Below are positions 34,301 through 45,900 of a stretch of DNA of 64,000 bases, one piece after another; position 1 is the first letter of the stretch, and each line of letters opens with the position of its first letter. The position numbers and the translations under genes were made by a program. The DNA is taken from NCBI RefSeq assembly GCF_032854445.1, contig NC_088307.1, positions 18,860,017-18,924,016 of the forward strand, written 5' to 3'. Source of the stretch: Liolophura sinensis. Lineage: Eukaryota > Mollusca > Polyplacophora > Chitonida > Chitonidae. Below the pieces are notes generated by a model. That model was not told the DNA's origin. It did no database searches and was given only the letters and a program-made list of their open reading frames with translations.

Positions 34301-37300
34301 AGTACATCTAATAGCAGAAACTGGAGGAAACCTGGCAAAACCTGGCAGAAACCAGACAGAACCTGGCAGAGACCACAGTGGGCCTTCTTTCATAAAACTT
34401 CGTACTGGTAATCATATTTCTGGTATGACAACTTTTTTTCGATAAAAGATGTGGTCTAGGTGACAGCGCCACAAGGCAACATCATTTATGGGAAAAGTTA
34501 CAAAAAAATGACATTCGAAGTTTTGTGAAAGTAGTCCCAGAGGAAAACTAACAGAACATTTGACAGATTGAAGAAAACCAAATTACCTCACCAAGCACCT
34601 AACAAATCTCCTGATGTAGGCATCAGTCTTTGGCAATATTGATTTTTAGTTCAACATAATTTTTAGTTTAAAATGAAATTCCTGTTACATGTAACAGTGA
34701 ATTACATGTACTTTGATTTCCGGTTTTAATACATTTTACAAGAAAACAACACAAACAAAACAGATGCTTAGTGGGTTAGCATTTTGTGCAGCAGTTATTT
34801 GATAGACAAAAAAGAACTTCAAGGGGTTATTAAGGAATCAGATATCATTTCATTTCGCACATCAATCTTTTTTTTGTAGAAATTATTCTTCTTTTCCTTA
34901 CCATGTTATGTTGCACAAGGTATCGTATTGTCTCCCTAACTCCAGACGATATCAAGTTAGATGTGTACGCCAAAAAAATTGTGCAATTCGTCAGTTCTCT
35001 TTTGCACGGATTCATGTTGATTTCTGGTCGCTTATCTTCAGGGACTGGTTGGAATTTGGTATAAATCTGTATTAAAGAAGGGAAAAAAGATAAGAAATAA
35101 ACATAATTAAAATACTGTAAACCTTAATTTTTCCTCACCACAAGTAAATCTGTTTTTGAACAACAAACCAACTTATGACCATCCTATTACCCTTATTCCT
35201 CAACCTTTTGTCACATGAAGGAGCAACTTTCAGTGCACTTTATGAATGTTTTTAATTTGATATTGGAGACAAAACTTACTTTGGATGAATTGGCCTATTT
35301 CAGGGCTTCACAAACATATAATTTTATAAGTCTACATAGAAAAATGCCCTCAGAATTTGCTAGAATAAACACCTTGCGAACTTGCCAAAAAGGTTGAACA
35401 ATTAGGGCATGGTTCTATACTCTTATGTTCTCTTTAACAGAGGTATTAACAAAGAAACAAGCAAAAATTTGCAATAGCTGCCATATTGCACAAAAAGTCG
35501 ACCGTGTCAGGTTTGTGTCAGCTTGCACAAAGGTCTTACCAATCAACCGACAGATAGACAGTATGACTTACACAGCTGTTTGCTGACCTTAGCTAAAAAA
35601 AGGTCAAAGGTCACATGTGTCTGTGATCACCTTTTCCAGCCAACCTTTGTAACCTATAATTCTTTAGTATGACCTTCAAAAACAATCAAATGAACTACCC
35701 TAATTTGCATATGAAACTTTCAGTGCAACTTATGCACATTTCTAATTTGACTTTGCAGACAAAACTACACTGGTTGGATTGACCCAGTTTCAAGGCTTCA
35801 CAAAAGTATACATTTTTTGGGTCTACACAGAATAATGCCTTCGTAGTATGCATGAATAAACTCCTTGCAAACATGCGAAAAGGTTGAAGAATTACAGTAC
35901 ATTTTTCTGTTTAGTTATGCTCAAGGTTTTTTAAAGGAGAACCCCTACGGCTTTATTTTCACACTAAATGTTATTTATGCTAAGTTAGCTTGAAAAGCGC
36001 ATTTAAAAAATATTATATTGACTAGTTTCATAGGATGTTCTGCCTGTTTTGTCAACAGCAGAGCCCTGGCCAGGTGACACCCCATGAATCCCCGCCGGGA
36101 TTGTGTATCGAAAAGCCCTGCAATGCATAGCCAAATCCATGCACTAGGCCTACCCACAGTATGCTTTTCCAGAAGCTATTGTGCGACTTAATCTACAGTC
36201 ACCCCTTACATGCACAGCTCTTATTCAGCACCCTGAAAATAATACAAGTAAAACAATTTTACAACAAATATTTTGAAGCATAGGCTAACGGAGTTGTATT
36301 AGATCCGGGAAAAGCCTGTACGGCTTCGAGGCTGGGCGATACAATGGCCGATTCTTCGCTCACATATACACCACGCATATGACAGAAATGCGCTCCCATC
36401 TGGTTTCTCTGAATTTCACATTCGGACATTTCACCGAATTATGGTTGTACCTGTGGGGAATTTGGCATGCTTTCACAATTAACAGAGTGTAAATTTTTAC
36501 AGCCAAATCGAACAACGCTGGCTGCAACACAAGGATCCATGCAGTCAGGCCAGCCGATTGCGAGTTGCACTGATGATAACAGTCTGTCACTCAACACCGG
36601 TGAAACTAACAACTGTGTTTTAAAAAAGTATCACTGGCAAAAATAAATAAGGCTTGAATTATATTGAATGGAAACAACAACTGGTATCACACGGAAATGT
36701 CTGGGTTCAAATGGTGGGCTTTTGGGTCTGGTTTCCCATTATGGGCTTCAAGGTACGGCATGCTGTGGCGTTTAACGAGCGCATAGCGGTCTGTAGGCAA
36801 TGTGTGAACTAAGCAAAGGGCAAAGGCTATAGGCCGCTCCCTACAGTTCCTGTCACAGCCTGCGGCTTCAAGCAAGCAAGTAGCCAGACAACTTCTGCAT
36901 CCTGGGAGTGAAAATCGGGGACATCTCTTTCGTTTGGTTTTTTGGGGGTATTATAATGCTCGTCCTTCGGCCTTATATTTTAGTACGCATGACTGAATGA
37001 GCAAGTCGCATACGAATATGATTGTCCCCCTTAATCAAAGAGCGTTTTTGACGAGATCTTGCCCATATTTTCTAAATCGATGCCATTTTTAGGCCGTGTA
37101 TGTAACTTTACAGTACCCTGAGTTGTGTTACTGCAGTTGCAAAGCCACACTTGGGCAGGGAATAATCTTGAAATCAGTTGTAAAAGTATAGCGATTGTCT
37201 TCTGTGGTCTCTGTTGTACACAGAGAAGCCTCACATGCATGCAGGGAATGTACCGCTGGGACGTCACAAGGTCAACAGTGGCTCTGTCGTATTGGAGTAA

Positions 37301-38456
37301 ATTTTCTGATGTTTGATGACCAAATTCTGCTGTTTTTCTTCCGTTTTCGACATTTTGAACAAGCGGACTGGATTCAGGGCTAAACCACCAACCTTTGGCA
37401 AGTAACTGACAAACTTTTCCAATAGACTTGCACACCATGTTGGTGGGAGACAACTGGTCTTCAACAAACGTAAGATTGCTCAAACAGCCCATCTAGCACC
37501 ACCTACAGGCCTTACTGTCTCAAAGATCCCTGGACAAAATTTGTAAGCCATTGAAACTATGTTTCAGGCCTGTATACATAAAAAAATGGGCCGTACTTTG
37601 AAGCTGCATTGCTCCATTATCCTTTGTTCAAACCCTTTCAAACTTTAGACATTCAAATGGCATGATTTTGTTAATATACTGACCAATTTTCAAAGTCATA
37701 GCTTGAGTAGTCTGTACACAGGATTAAAATGAAAACATAGCCTCAAAAACGCACGTTCCGGTTACCCACATTGCATCACCTGTCAGGTGTCATGAGTAGA
37801 GCATGCGCTGCACCTGTGTGACATGCGTCAATCAAGTGTCCTCTGGAAAAATTGTCTGGCTTTAGTGTCAGAGAAACCCTTCTGACAGACAGGCACAAGT
37901 TTTGCTGAATCAAGATGGTTTTCTCTGCAGCAGACAAGGAATTGATCACCTTTTCAAGTAAAACAAGGTAGAACATCATTTTGAAATGTCCGGAACATGT
38001 GTTTTTGACTCTATTCTGATTTTGGCCCCATGAACATTAAACTTAAAGGATGAAATTGAAATTTAGTCCGTACACTTAAGACATAATGGCTTTTGAGTGT
38101 GTAAATTTTCAGGAGCTGACGTAAGAGGGTTTCGGAGATATTGAGTGTCAAAGTACAGCCCATTTTTTTATGCCCACCCGATGTATTGCTTCATTTTGTT
38201 ATCTGAAGAATGAATTACATTTCGCTCACAACCATTTACATCAAAGTCCTACCATTTTGTTGATTTCCTCCACCGCCCGACCAAAATTTGTCGCCTGGAA
38301 TCCCGTAGTAGTGTATGACTTGAGCAACTCGTGGAAATCCAGCCCTTTGTTGAAATCGTACCCCTGGACTTTGATTGCATCTTCTGCCATCTGCTGGCTC
38401 TCTACCAAGACTGCTGCAGCAGCCACCTGAGGGATGCCACTTTGTGACGAGTCCAT
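28349..38456 (-). CDS. DHPS: Deoxyhypusine synthase, copy B (frame broken at exon 4)
   Basis: Second copy of the DHPS gene in the duplicated block. Exons are 38253-38456, 34902-35066, 33881-34099, 32678-32763, 32119-32224, 30445-30548, 29321-29446 and 28349-28459. All are the same length as in copy A except exon 4, which is 86 bp instead of 87 because one G is missing at the acceptor (cag|GAATG instead of cag|GGAATG). Read literally this shifts the frame for everything downstream, including the KHH and SWGKI active-site motifs. A few substitutions are seen elsewhere, for example EGK to EDK in exon 2. Given the 200-N gap between copies, this is probably the other haplotype, so the lesion may be a heterozygous null allele or a sequencing error. 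Confidence 0.88.
28609..28771 (+). mobile_element. SINE family 1 in DHPS intron 7, copy B
   Basis: Same insertion as 7494-7656, with the same duplication at 28597-28608 and 28772-28783, so it is shared by both copies. Confidence 0.92.
28926..29168. mobile_element. MITE-like element in DHPS intron 7, copy B
   Basis: Counterpart of 7811-8052. Confidence 0.72.
29685..30482 (-). repeat. Exon-6/donor minisatellite, copy B
   Basis: About 20 units of the same 40-bp repeat, ending in exon 6 at 30445-30548. It is roughly 13 units shorter than in copy A. Confidence 0.96.
30774..30970. mobile_element. Copy B-specific insertion in DHPS intron 5
   Basis: About 197 bp absent from copy A at the matching point near 10173. 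It is bounded by a 5-bp direct repeat cacaa at 30769-30773 and 30966-30970. The family is not recognised; it could be a small non-autonomous element. Confidence 0.6.
32678..32763 (-). pseudogene. DHPS: DHPS copy B exon 4 with 1-bp deletion
   Basis: Compared with 11980-12066 this exon lacks one G of the GGG at the acceptor. The normal frame ([13 protein letters not shown]) is present but only reached in the wrong phase from exon 3. Confidence 0.85.
32815..33665. repeat. 52-bp minisatellite in DHPS intron 3, copy B
   Basis: About 16 units of the same repeat as 12120-13125. Confidence 0.96.
37240..37902. other. Copy B-specific segment in DHPS intron 1
   Basis: About 660 bp between tcacatgc and gctgaatc that copy A lacks at about 16730-16738. 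It contains a fragment of a dispersed repeat (aaccaccaacctttggcaag) also seen inverted near 55430. It could be an insertion in B or a deletion in A; no clean target-site duplication is seen. Confidence 0.7.
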
Positions 38457-38622
38457 GGCCGACAAGTCTGAAGAACAGAGGGGTGTTTCTCCGCTTATTT
38501 TATTGTTTGATTTGGGTTTTAAGTCAGCTGTGCTTAAGAATATCTCGCTATACTAACTGAGAAAATCTGGAAAATTACAAAAGTATGGCCGTTTTTACAA
38601 AAAGCTTTTTTTTTATTTGGGC

Positions 38623-38653
<31 letters not shown>

Positions 38654-39118
38654 TCTACTTCCATTTCTACTTAAGAGTTTTCGACCTGTACGTAAGGTTT
38701 TGGAAAGGGGATAACAAACACTATTATCATATATGTACTAATTTTTGTCGAAAGACAAATAAAAATAAAGCCAAGAAAACACAATTTGTTAACTGCAAGT
38801 AATTTATGCGATTACTGCCGTACATAATGCAGTTTACGCATAACTTTTCCAGCTGTCAACTCCAATTTGAAGGCAGAGAACTATAGTGGTAAGTTGTAAA
38901 GACTAGGTTACGCTGTTTATGTTATGCTTTCCGCATGACTCCTTTCATCAGTTAATTCATGCTTCCAAGTTCCCCGAATGAGCCTGAGTGGACAAAGACT
39001 GCAAGCAGGAGAGACCATTTTCCAATACTGTGCACGTGACAAAAGTATGTGACACACAAGCGCATATGCATTTAACCCTTACCACATTCGTCTTTCTCAA
39101 ACATTTTCACATTCAAAT

Positions 39119-39384
39119 TTATTTATTTATTTGATTGGTGTTTTACGCCCTACTCAAGAATATTTCACTTATATGACCGCAGCCAGCATTATGGTGGGGT
39201 TAAACCGGGCAGAGCCGGGGGAAAACCCACGACCATCCACAGATTGCTGCCAGACCTTCCCACTTATGGTCAGAGAGGAAGCAAGCATGAGCTGGACTTG
39301 AACTCACAGCGACCGCATTGGTGAGAGGCTTCTGGGTCTTTACGCTGCCTTAGCGCACTAACCAAATGAGCCACGCAGGTCCCC
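39119..39384 (-). mobile_element. SINE family 1, full length, copy B
   Basis: Same insertion as 17950-18216 with the duplication at 39106-39118 and 39385-39397. Confidence 0.94.
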
Positions 39385-39604
39385 TTCACATTCAAATGGT
39401 TTAGTGGTAAAGACAACATCGGGCAACTGTATGGACCCAAAGTGCTGTCTGAGAACTGTCTGATGGAAGTTTGAATCCAATTATATTCACGGGAACCACA
39501 AAGGTAACACAATTAGATGTATACAATCCACTCATGACTGTACATGCAAGTGACATAGTACAATACATAGTATGAAAAAAATGCATTTAAGCTGAATCAC
39601 CATT

Positions 39605-39712
39605 TCATTTATTTATTTGATTGGTGTTTTACGTCGTATTGAAGAATATTTCACTCTTCCGACAGCGGCCAGCATTACTGAGAGAGAAAACCCAGCAGAA
39701 CCTGAGATTAAT
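39605..39712 (-). mobile_element. SINE family 1, truncated, copy B
   Basis: Counterpart of 21183-21295. Confidence 0.82.
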
Positions 39713-40230
39713 ATTTCAGGAGTCTCACAAGCTCATGCAGGTTTATGCGAGATAAGGTGAAAAAAAAATAAATCGCATAATAACCTGGCTAAAACATATG
39801 AGTTTACGGAAGCTGCTAATGCCATTGAACTGATCAAGATGTTTAGGGCATTGTAAAGATTATTTGTGCCATAAGGTAGAGTGACATCAATAAGCCCAAT
39901 CCATTATACGAGTCTAACAAATTCACCCAGATACAGGCAAAACAAGGTGGGGGGGTTCTCGCAAAGTAACATAGATAAAAGGCATGATTTAATTGTAGTT
40001 GCCAGATAGCAAATACACCTGTCTGTCAACTCAACACTGCAGTTTGCACCTGACATAAAATCACCTCTTTTAGCCGCTGTAGTTTGCAAGAGCCATCCCC
40101 CTGTTTCACCTAAATCTGCGTGAGCACCCACAACCCCGAAACGCTGCCTGGGGATGTTCATGCGAAGAACCCCCATAACAATGAACATCTGAAAAGTGGG
40201 TCAGCGACCATAAAAAGGTATCAATCACAT

Positions 40231-40703
40231 TAGCCCCGAAAGGCTCCAACACCTTTTCTTACACTGGCCTAGCGTAGTTGGAGTCTTGACGCTTACAATG
40301 TGAATTTCATACTTACTGACAGTCCAGGCTGATTATCTTTGTCATAGAAAAAGTCTTGCGCAAATAAAAGACATCAGTCTAAAGACCTGCTTTCTGCACC
40401 CACCACATCGCACCATAAAGGCTTCTATGGTATATACTCCTCTGCAACTGCGGCCATGCTGAGGAGCTACGTGCATGTCCTGCTTCATAGTGGAGCAGTG
40501 GGAAGATGGCAGCATACAGTGGAAGCCTTCATGGCTGTTATAAATCTATTCTAAATTGAGTAAGGGCGTGCATGTATGGCGGTTGTGCAGTGGGTGCGGA
40601 AAACACATCTTTAGGTTGGTGCCTTTTATTTGTGCGAGACTTCTTCTAGACTCCAACGACACTAGGCCAGTATAAGAAAAGGAGCTGGAGTCTTTTGGGG
40701 CTA
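40231..40703. mobile_element. Foldback element, copy B
   Basis: Counterpart of 21805-22277, also about 473 bp. Confidence 0.85.
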
Positions 40704-42842
40704 GAATCTTAAATTAACTTAAACCTCTTTTTGCAAATCAAATATCTCTACCATTCTTTTTGTTAACCAATGACCTGACGATTCCAATGACCTGCAGAGC
40801 AGCAGGTAAATAGCAACCTAGTCCTTACAACTCCCCTGCGGCGTCCATAACGTCAACATAATGTCATTAACAGCTAAGAAAGTGTCAAGTTTCAGTCTTG
40901 CTCTAAACCTCAAGGACTCACGTGGTGCTCAGATATCGTCACTGTGTACTCACACTTTGAGATCTTGAAGAGGTCGTACGTATAGTCAACTAATGACAAC
41001 AATGAAAATATTGTTCACTTAAGTTCAACTTGTTCTGTGATTGCACAGGCATGGAAAACACAAATCGTCGTTGCACAACACCAATTAAATGTCAATCTTG
41101 CACGTGTTTGGTAGTAGCGAGTATGTACACTGAATTTGATTTAGTAAACAATCGTGGATTCCGACATATTTTACCCCGAAAATCAAACACCCCAAGAGTT
41201 GAATGACGTGGCTTTGTGAAACCGAAATTTGTTTTCGGACGAGGACCGAATTGATAATTCATTGCAAAACATTGGTAAATTAAACCCTCAGTTAGGTTAA
41301 CCTTGAATAACTATATTTGTGATTTTATTTATGTCTTTACTTGATTTGGTGTTTTTGGAGTTTTTTTTTGTCTGAAGCAAATATAGCAAGGAGTGCATGG
41401 CTACTGTTAGGTAGGCCGATAATATGAAATGTAAAGAAATATCAAGTGGAGTCTTACATTTTATAAAGCATGCAAGAAATAGCCTATTCTTTGGTGTTGA
41501 TTTCTTCAACAATGCTCTTTCGATGTTTCTAAAGACAGATTATCACTTCTTAATGGCCGAGATTGACAACAGAGGCATTTCTGGTACTTATAGACTCAGG
41601 ATCGATATATTCGGGACAATTCGGAACTATATTCGTGTTATATATTACAACCGCAAACGTTTACCGAACAACTACTTGGCCCTCATGCCGATACCCTAAG
41701 TGATATTTGGATATGCATTTGTATGCCCCTACATGTACTTATAATATATTCTCCGAAAATTTTGCTTTTGTCATTGATTACTGTCTTTCATTTTGCAGAG
41801 AATCACCTACATGTAGGCCTATATGTTGTTTACTATTACTGTTTTAAAGTTTTGCCGAGATTCTAGAAATGGTCATGCGTGTGTGTGCGTGTGTATAAGG
41901 TGCAGTCAGGACTCTGTAAGGGTTGTCATGGTCGGCGTTGAGCACATAATGGCCTGCATGACTAAAAGTGGTCTGCACGGAGGAAAATCGGCCTATCATG
42001 ATTTGGAGAACAGACTCGTACGTGTTGTTGAACACAAAATCAAGTTTCCTAAAAGATTCACTAATACAATAGCATTATCTCGGAGAAGACTTCTGCAAGT
42101 GGAACTTTGGGAATCCTATTTGGCCCTAATTAATGGCAGTTATTCGATCTTCATCACACAGAACAAATTTTTATAGACCTAAGTCATGAAAGAACTTTCA
42201 AGAATAAAAGAGTTTTCAAGTATAATTTCAAATTGAGAGGAAAAAAAAAAGAATGCTTCAGAGACAATTTATATCTCGAGATTTGGATTAAGAAGCATGG
42301 GTTGATACCATAACGTAGTACAGGTGGGGTAGTATTATTGGTGAAACAAGGATATTAGAGGAAACTTTCGTGCTTTCGTGCCTCGCAATTGTTCATTTTT
42401 CTCTTAGACATATAATGTGATACAATAAAAAAACATCTACAGCATTTTCAAAACAGCCTTGATGAGCCGAAAAATAATACAGATGGCTTTTTTCACCGAT
42501 AGATCGATGGTTATATACGTTGTATATTATTAACTAGGGTTATATTTCAGTGGGATGTAATCGGTGTTTGTAGTAAAGTAGTTTCAGTCTACAACCGTAA
42601 AAAAGCTTGGGTCCACTTCCGCATTTGCGCTCTCCGTTTAGATTGCTTCTCAGGCCATGAATTAAAAATGGTATTGTTGCGACAGTGGGTGATTTCTGTC
42701 AGATTTGACTGTGATTTTCCGCGGATGAATACGTAAAACAGCATCTTTTTCATCAGTTGGTGATAATTTCCACGTTACGTCAAAGGTGCGTGGGTGACAT
42801 TTTGGTTAGAGAATAAGCCGCAACCAGCAAACAAAATTCAAC
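40704..42842. other. Intergenic DNA and presumed SCAI promoter, copy B
   Basis: Counterpart of 22278-24497. Distance from DHPS start to SCAI start is about 4.4 kb here and 7.2 kb in copy A. No other gene recognised. Confidence 0.5.
42776..42782 (+). promoter_or_regulatory. CRE-like motif upstream of SCAI
   Basis: tacgtca, matching an ATF/CREB-type site, 61 bp upstream of the SCAI ATG. It is present in copy A as well. A single short motif is weak evidence. Confidence 0.25.
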
Positions 42843-42940
42843 ATGTCGTCCGACGTAGGTATGGATGAGAACGAAAGGAAAATAGTGAACGAATTCTGTC
42901 ATCTACTGGAGAAATCAAAGCAGCTTTTCAACGGCCTCAG
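42843..42940 (+). CDS. SCAI: SCAI exon 1
   Basis: 32 codons plus two bases, from the ATG at 42843 to donor CTCAG|gtgagt. It encodes the acidic start and the conserved LLEKSKQLFNGLR segment. Confidence 0.94.
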
Positions 42941-45900
42941 GTGAGTTTAGCAATTCTGCTAACAGTTTGTGCCATTGGTTCAATTATTGCACTCTCAGTC
43001 TGAGAAAAAGGCGCAAAATGTTGCAGTTGATAGTGACGCACGTCCAGCCTAGGCCTTAGGCGACGTGTGTTGACAGCTGACAGAACCCTGGCATTGTCAT
43101 CTCGGGCGGAAATAACAAAGTGTCTGACATTTAATTGTTAAGCCAAGACAGTCAGCTAGCAGATCTGTTTCTCATATAGAAGGCATAAAGTCTCTAATTT
43201 TTAAGCTGTTGCTTCTACACAATGAAATAGTAGGCATCAGATGTAGATAGTAAAATGATAATGTAGTATAGTCCTAATGCTAAGTCTGCACTACTTCCCT
43301 AGCCAGTTCATCACTCAGCTTGTAGAAAAGTCAAACTCTGCATTGATAAACTGTCTTTCAACATTAATGGAGCGAAATTTTTCATTCCAACATGTTCGCT
43401 ATCGTTGAAAGTTGAAAATTAACTTAAAATATTTTAACACCAGCCTTGTGGACCTTTTACCTTTTTTCTGATAAATGATTTTGCTCTCTGCTTATGACGG
43501 TTTAATGTCCATCAACTAATCCAACTGACTGGGTTTGGAAGAAAAAGAGAGCGTGAAGAGTAAAGTACCATTTCCGGGCTGCGGAGAAAGCCCACTGGTT
43601 GTCTATGAAGCTGTAGATTTCATACTTGCGTTCTTTTTTCATGCACATGGATGGAGATCAGCGATATAGGTCGTATTTATATTATACTAGTTATAAGGCA
43701 AATATGCTTGTGTTAAAAACAAACCAAACCAAAACATTATAAATCAACTTGCTTTCATATTTGTATTTTGTTGAGTACAGTGTAAGACATAATTTTCTGA
43801 AACATTGAAATATTTATGGATTTCTTTCTGTTACAGAGATCTGCCTCAGTATGGACATAAGCAGTGGCAGGCATATTTCGGACGGACTTTCGATGTGTAC
43901 ACAAAGCTTTGGAAGTTTCAGCAACAGCACAGGTGCCATGTTTTGTTTTTTTGTGTTGTAGTTTACTAGGTTTAAAGTTGAAGAAGCTGTAATGCCTTAA
44001 ATGTTCAAAGTACTAGCTCGCTGAGACTATCAGGCCCTTGAGGTCACAGGTTCAAATCCAGCTCTCGCTGTTTTAGCTGCGACTTTAAGTCAGCAGGTTT
44101 TTCAGATACTTGACGAAGGTAAGTGGTTAACCCTGGAAGCTCAGTTTTCTCCAACCGCAAGCGTCGAGTCCAGTGGGGTTTATCAACACAACACAGATTC
44201 ATGAGTACAACACCACTCCATAATGTACAAAAAACTCGCGAACTGGCCAAGGACTTTAATATCAAATACAAATAACCCCGAGTAGAAATACCTATATAAA
44301 GTTGATGTTGTATAAAAATATGAAAACTGGCTTGGAGAAAGGTTTTGTTGATCGCCATGTTCTCATCAGGCAGTGCACTGTGTATCCAATGCTTGACTAT
44401 TCCTGACTTGCTTTTAGTTTTTGCCTTTGTACATGTATTTTGCAGAATTGAAGAATCCACAAATGTGTCAACTTTTGAGAAAACACAGATAGCCGTTGAC
44501 TTCCAGTTGCCTTAAGCATTTTAAGTTACAATGTACCGTTCTTTGCTACTGTACAATACAAAAAATTACGGGTCTTCAGGATCCAATATATCGCCAAGTA
44601 TGGCATCTGATTAATCTGATTGGACCTCAATGCTACGCGGTTCAAACCAAACTTTTGCAGATGTTTTATACTACTGCTTAGACAGTGTGATAGTTTCATG
44701 TCGAATACTGTACAGTCAATGACCGTATGGTATGGCGCACTCACGAATCCTTACGTTAGTGTCCAGAAGCTATACGGTACCAAACATTTGCTGTGCAGTA
44801 CTTTATATAAAATATTATTTATAACAGTGTGTTACTGCGTATGGATCTTTACACTGCTTAGTACATGTAAGTTCTGCGTGTTAAGCGCACTGCACTATGC
44901 AGTGAAAGTTTTCATATGTAGTACCCAATGATCCAAGCACAAGTAATGTTTGAAATCAAGACTGCCATATCAAGTACAAAAGGTACGTCATGTAATATTA
45001 AATTTAGAATACAGCCTGACCATCCTGACGCAGAGTTGGTAATACTGTTCGCCTTAAAGTTGAAAATGATGTCTGCTTCCATTGTCAGATGAACAGCTCT
45101 GGGTGGTCTGGTACTGTACCTCATATCTGTGCTACTGTAAATCTTCAACATTTTGGCATGTTTGCAAGGTGTTTATTCAAGCACATTCTGAAGGCATTTT
45201 TCTATGTAGACTGATAAAATTACTCTTTTGGTGAAGACCTGAAATAGGCCAACCCAACCAATGTAGTTTTGTTAAATCCAATTAAAAATGTTCATGTGTG
45301 GCACTAAATGTTGCTCTTTCATGTGTAAAAAGAGCAATTAGGGTATTTATGTGTATAAGAGCATGGCTATATCTTATGTAAAAAAAAACCCTGAAGTTTC
45401 TGATCTCAAACTTTGAGGTGACATTGTCACTGTACAGCATTAGATGCAACTCAAATGATGCTTTCTGAGAGCTTTTAAGTCTGTGAATGAAAGAAATTTG
45501 TGTAAACTTTTTATTGGTAAACTATCATGTTTTTGATCATTTTATGTAGTATCATTAGAACAGCTTAATTAGTAGGGCCCAACGGTTTGGGAGCCCAAAC
45601 CCTCTCCAGAACTGACAAAAGGGCCCAGGACGTGGCCTAAAAGTACATAAATACACCGAACACATTTTGCAGTTAGTATACAATCTCCATGGAGAAAATC
45701 ATCAGGAAACGTTTCTTTGCTCACATTATATGTTGAGATCCATGCTCCATATTTCCTGACTTTTTCATTTTCATTGTCTCATCTTTTTTGGTTTTTTTTT
45801 TGTTAGCCAGTGTACATTTACACCTGCAGAGTGAAAGAGTTGATATGTGCTTAGACAGTAAATGTACATGTGTTGACACTGGAAATGTACGTTTTTACAC

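Larger units (their letters stand above)
26380..43036. repeat. Duplicated block, copy B
   Basis: Counterpart of 5240-24692. The match stops at 43036, the last base before copy A meets the gap, so the end of similarity is set by the gap and not by a biological breakpoint. Confidence 0.95.

Noticed and set aside
24893..43036. A second, independent DHPS-SCAI gene pair
   Set aside because: Not preferred, because the join is a 200-N gap, copy A lacks SCAI exons 2-8, and the divergence fits alleles. Kept open as an alternative that read depth would settle.
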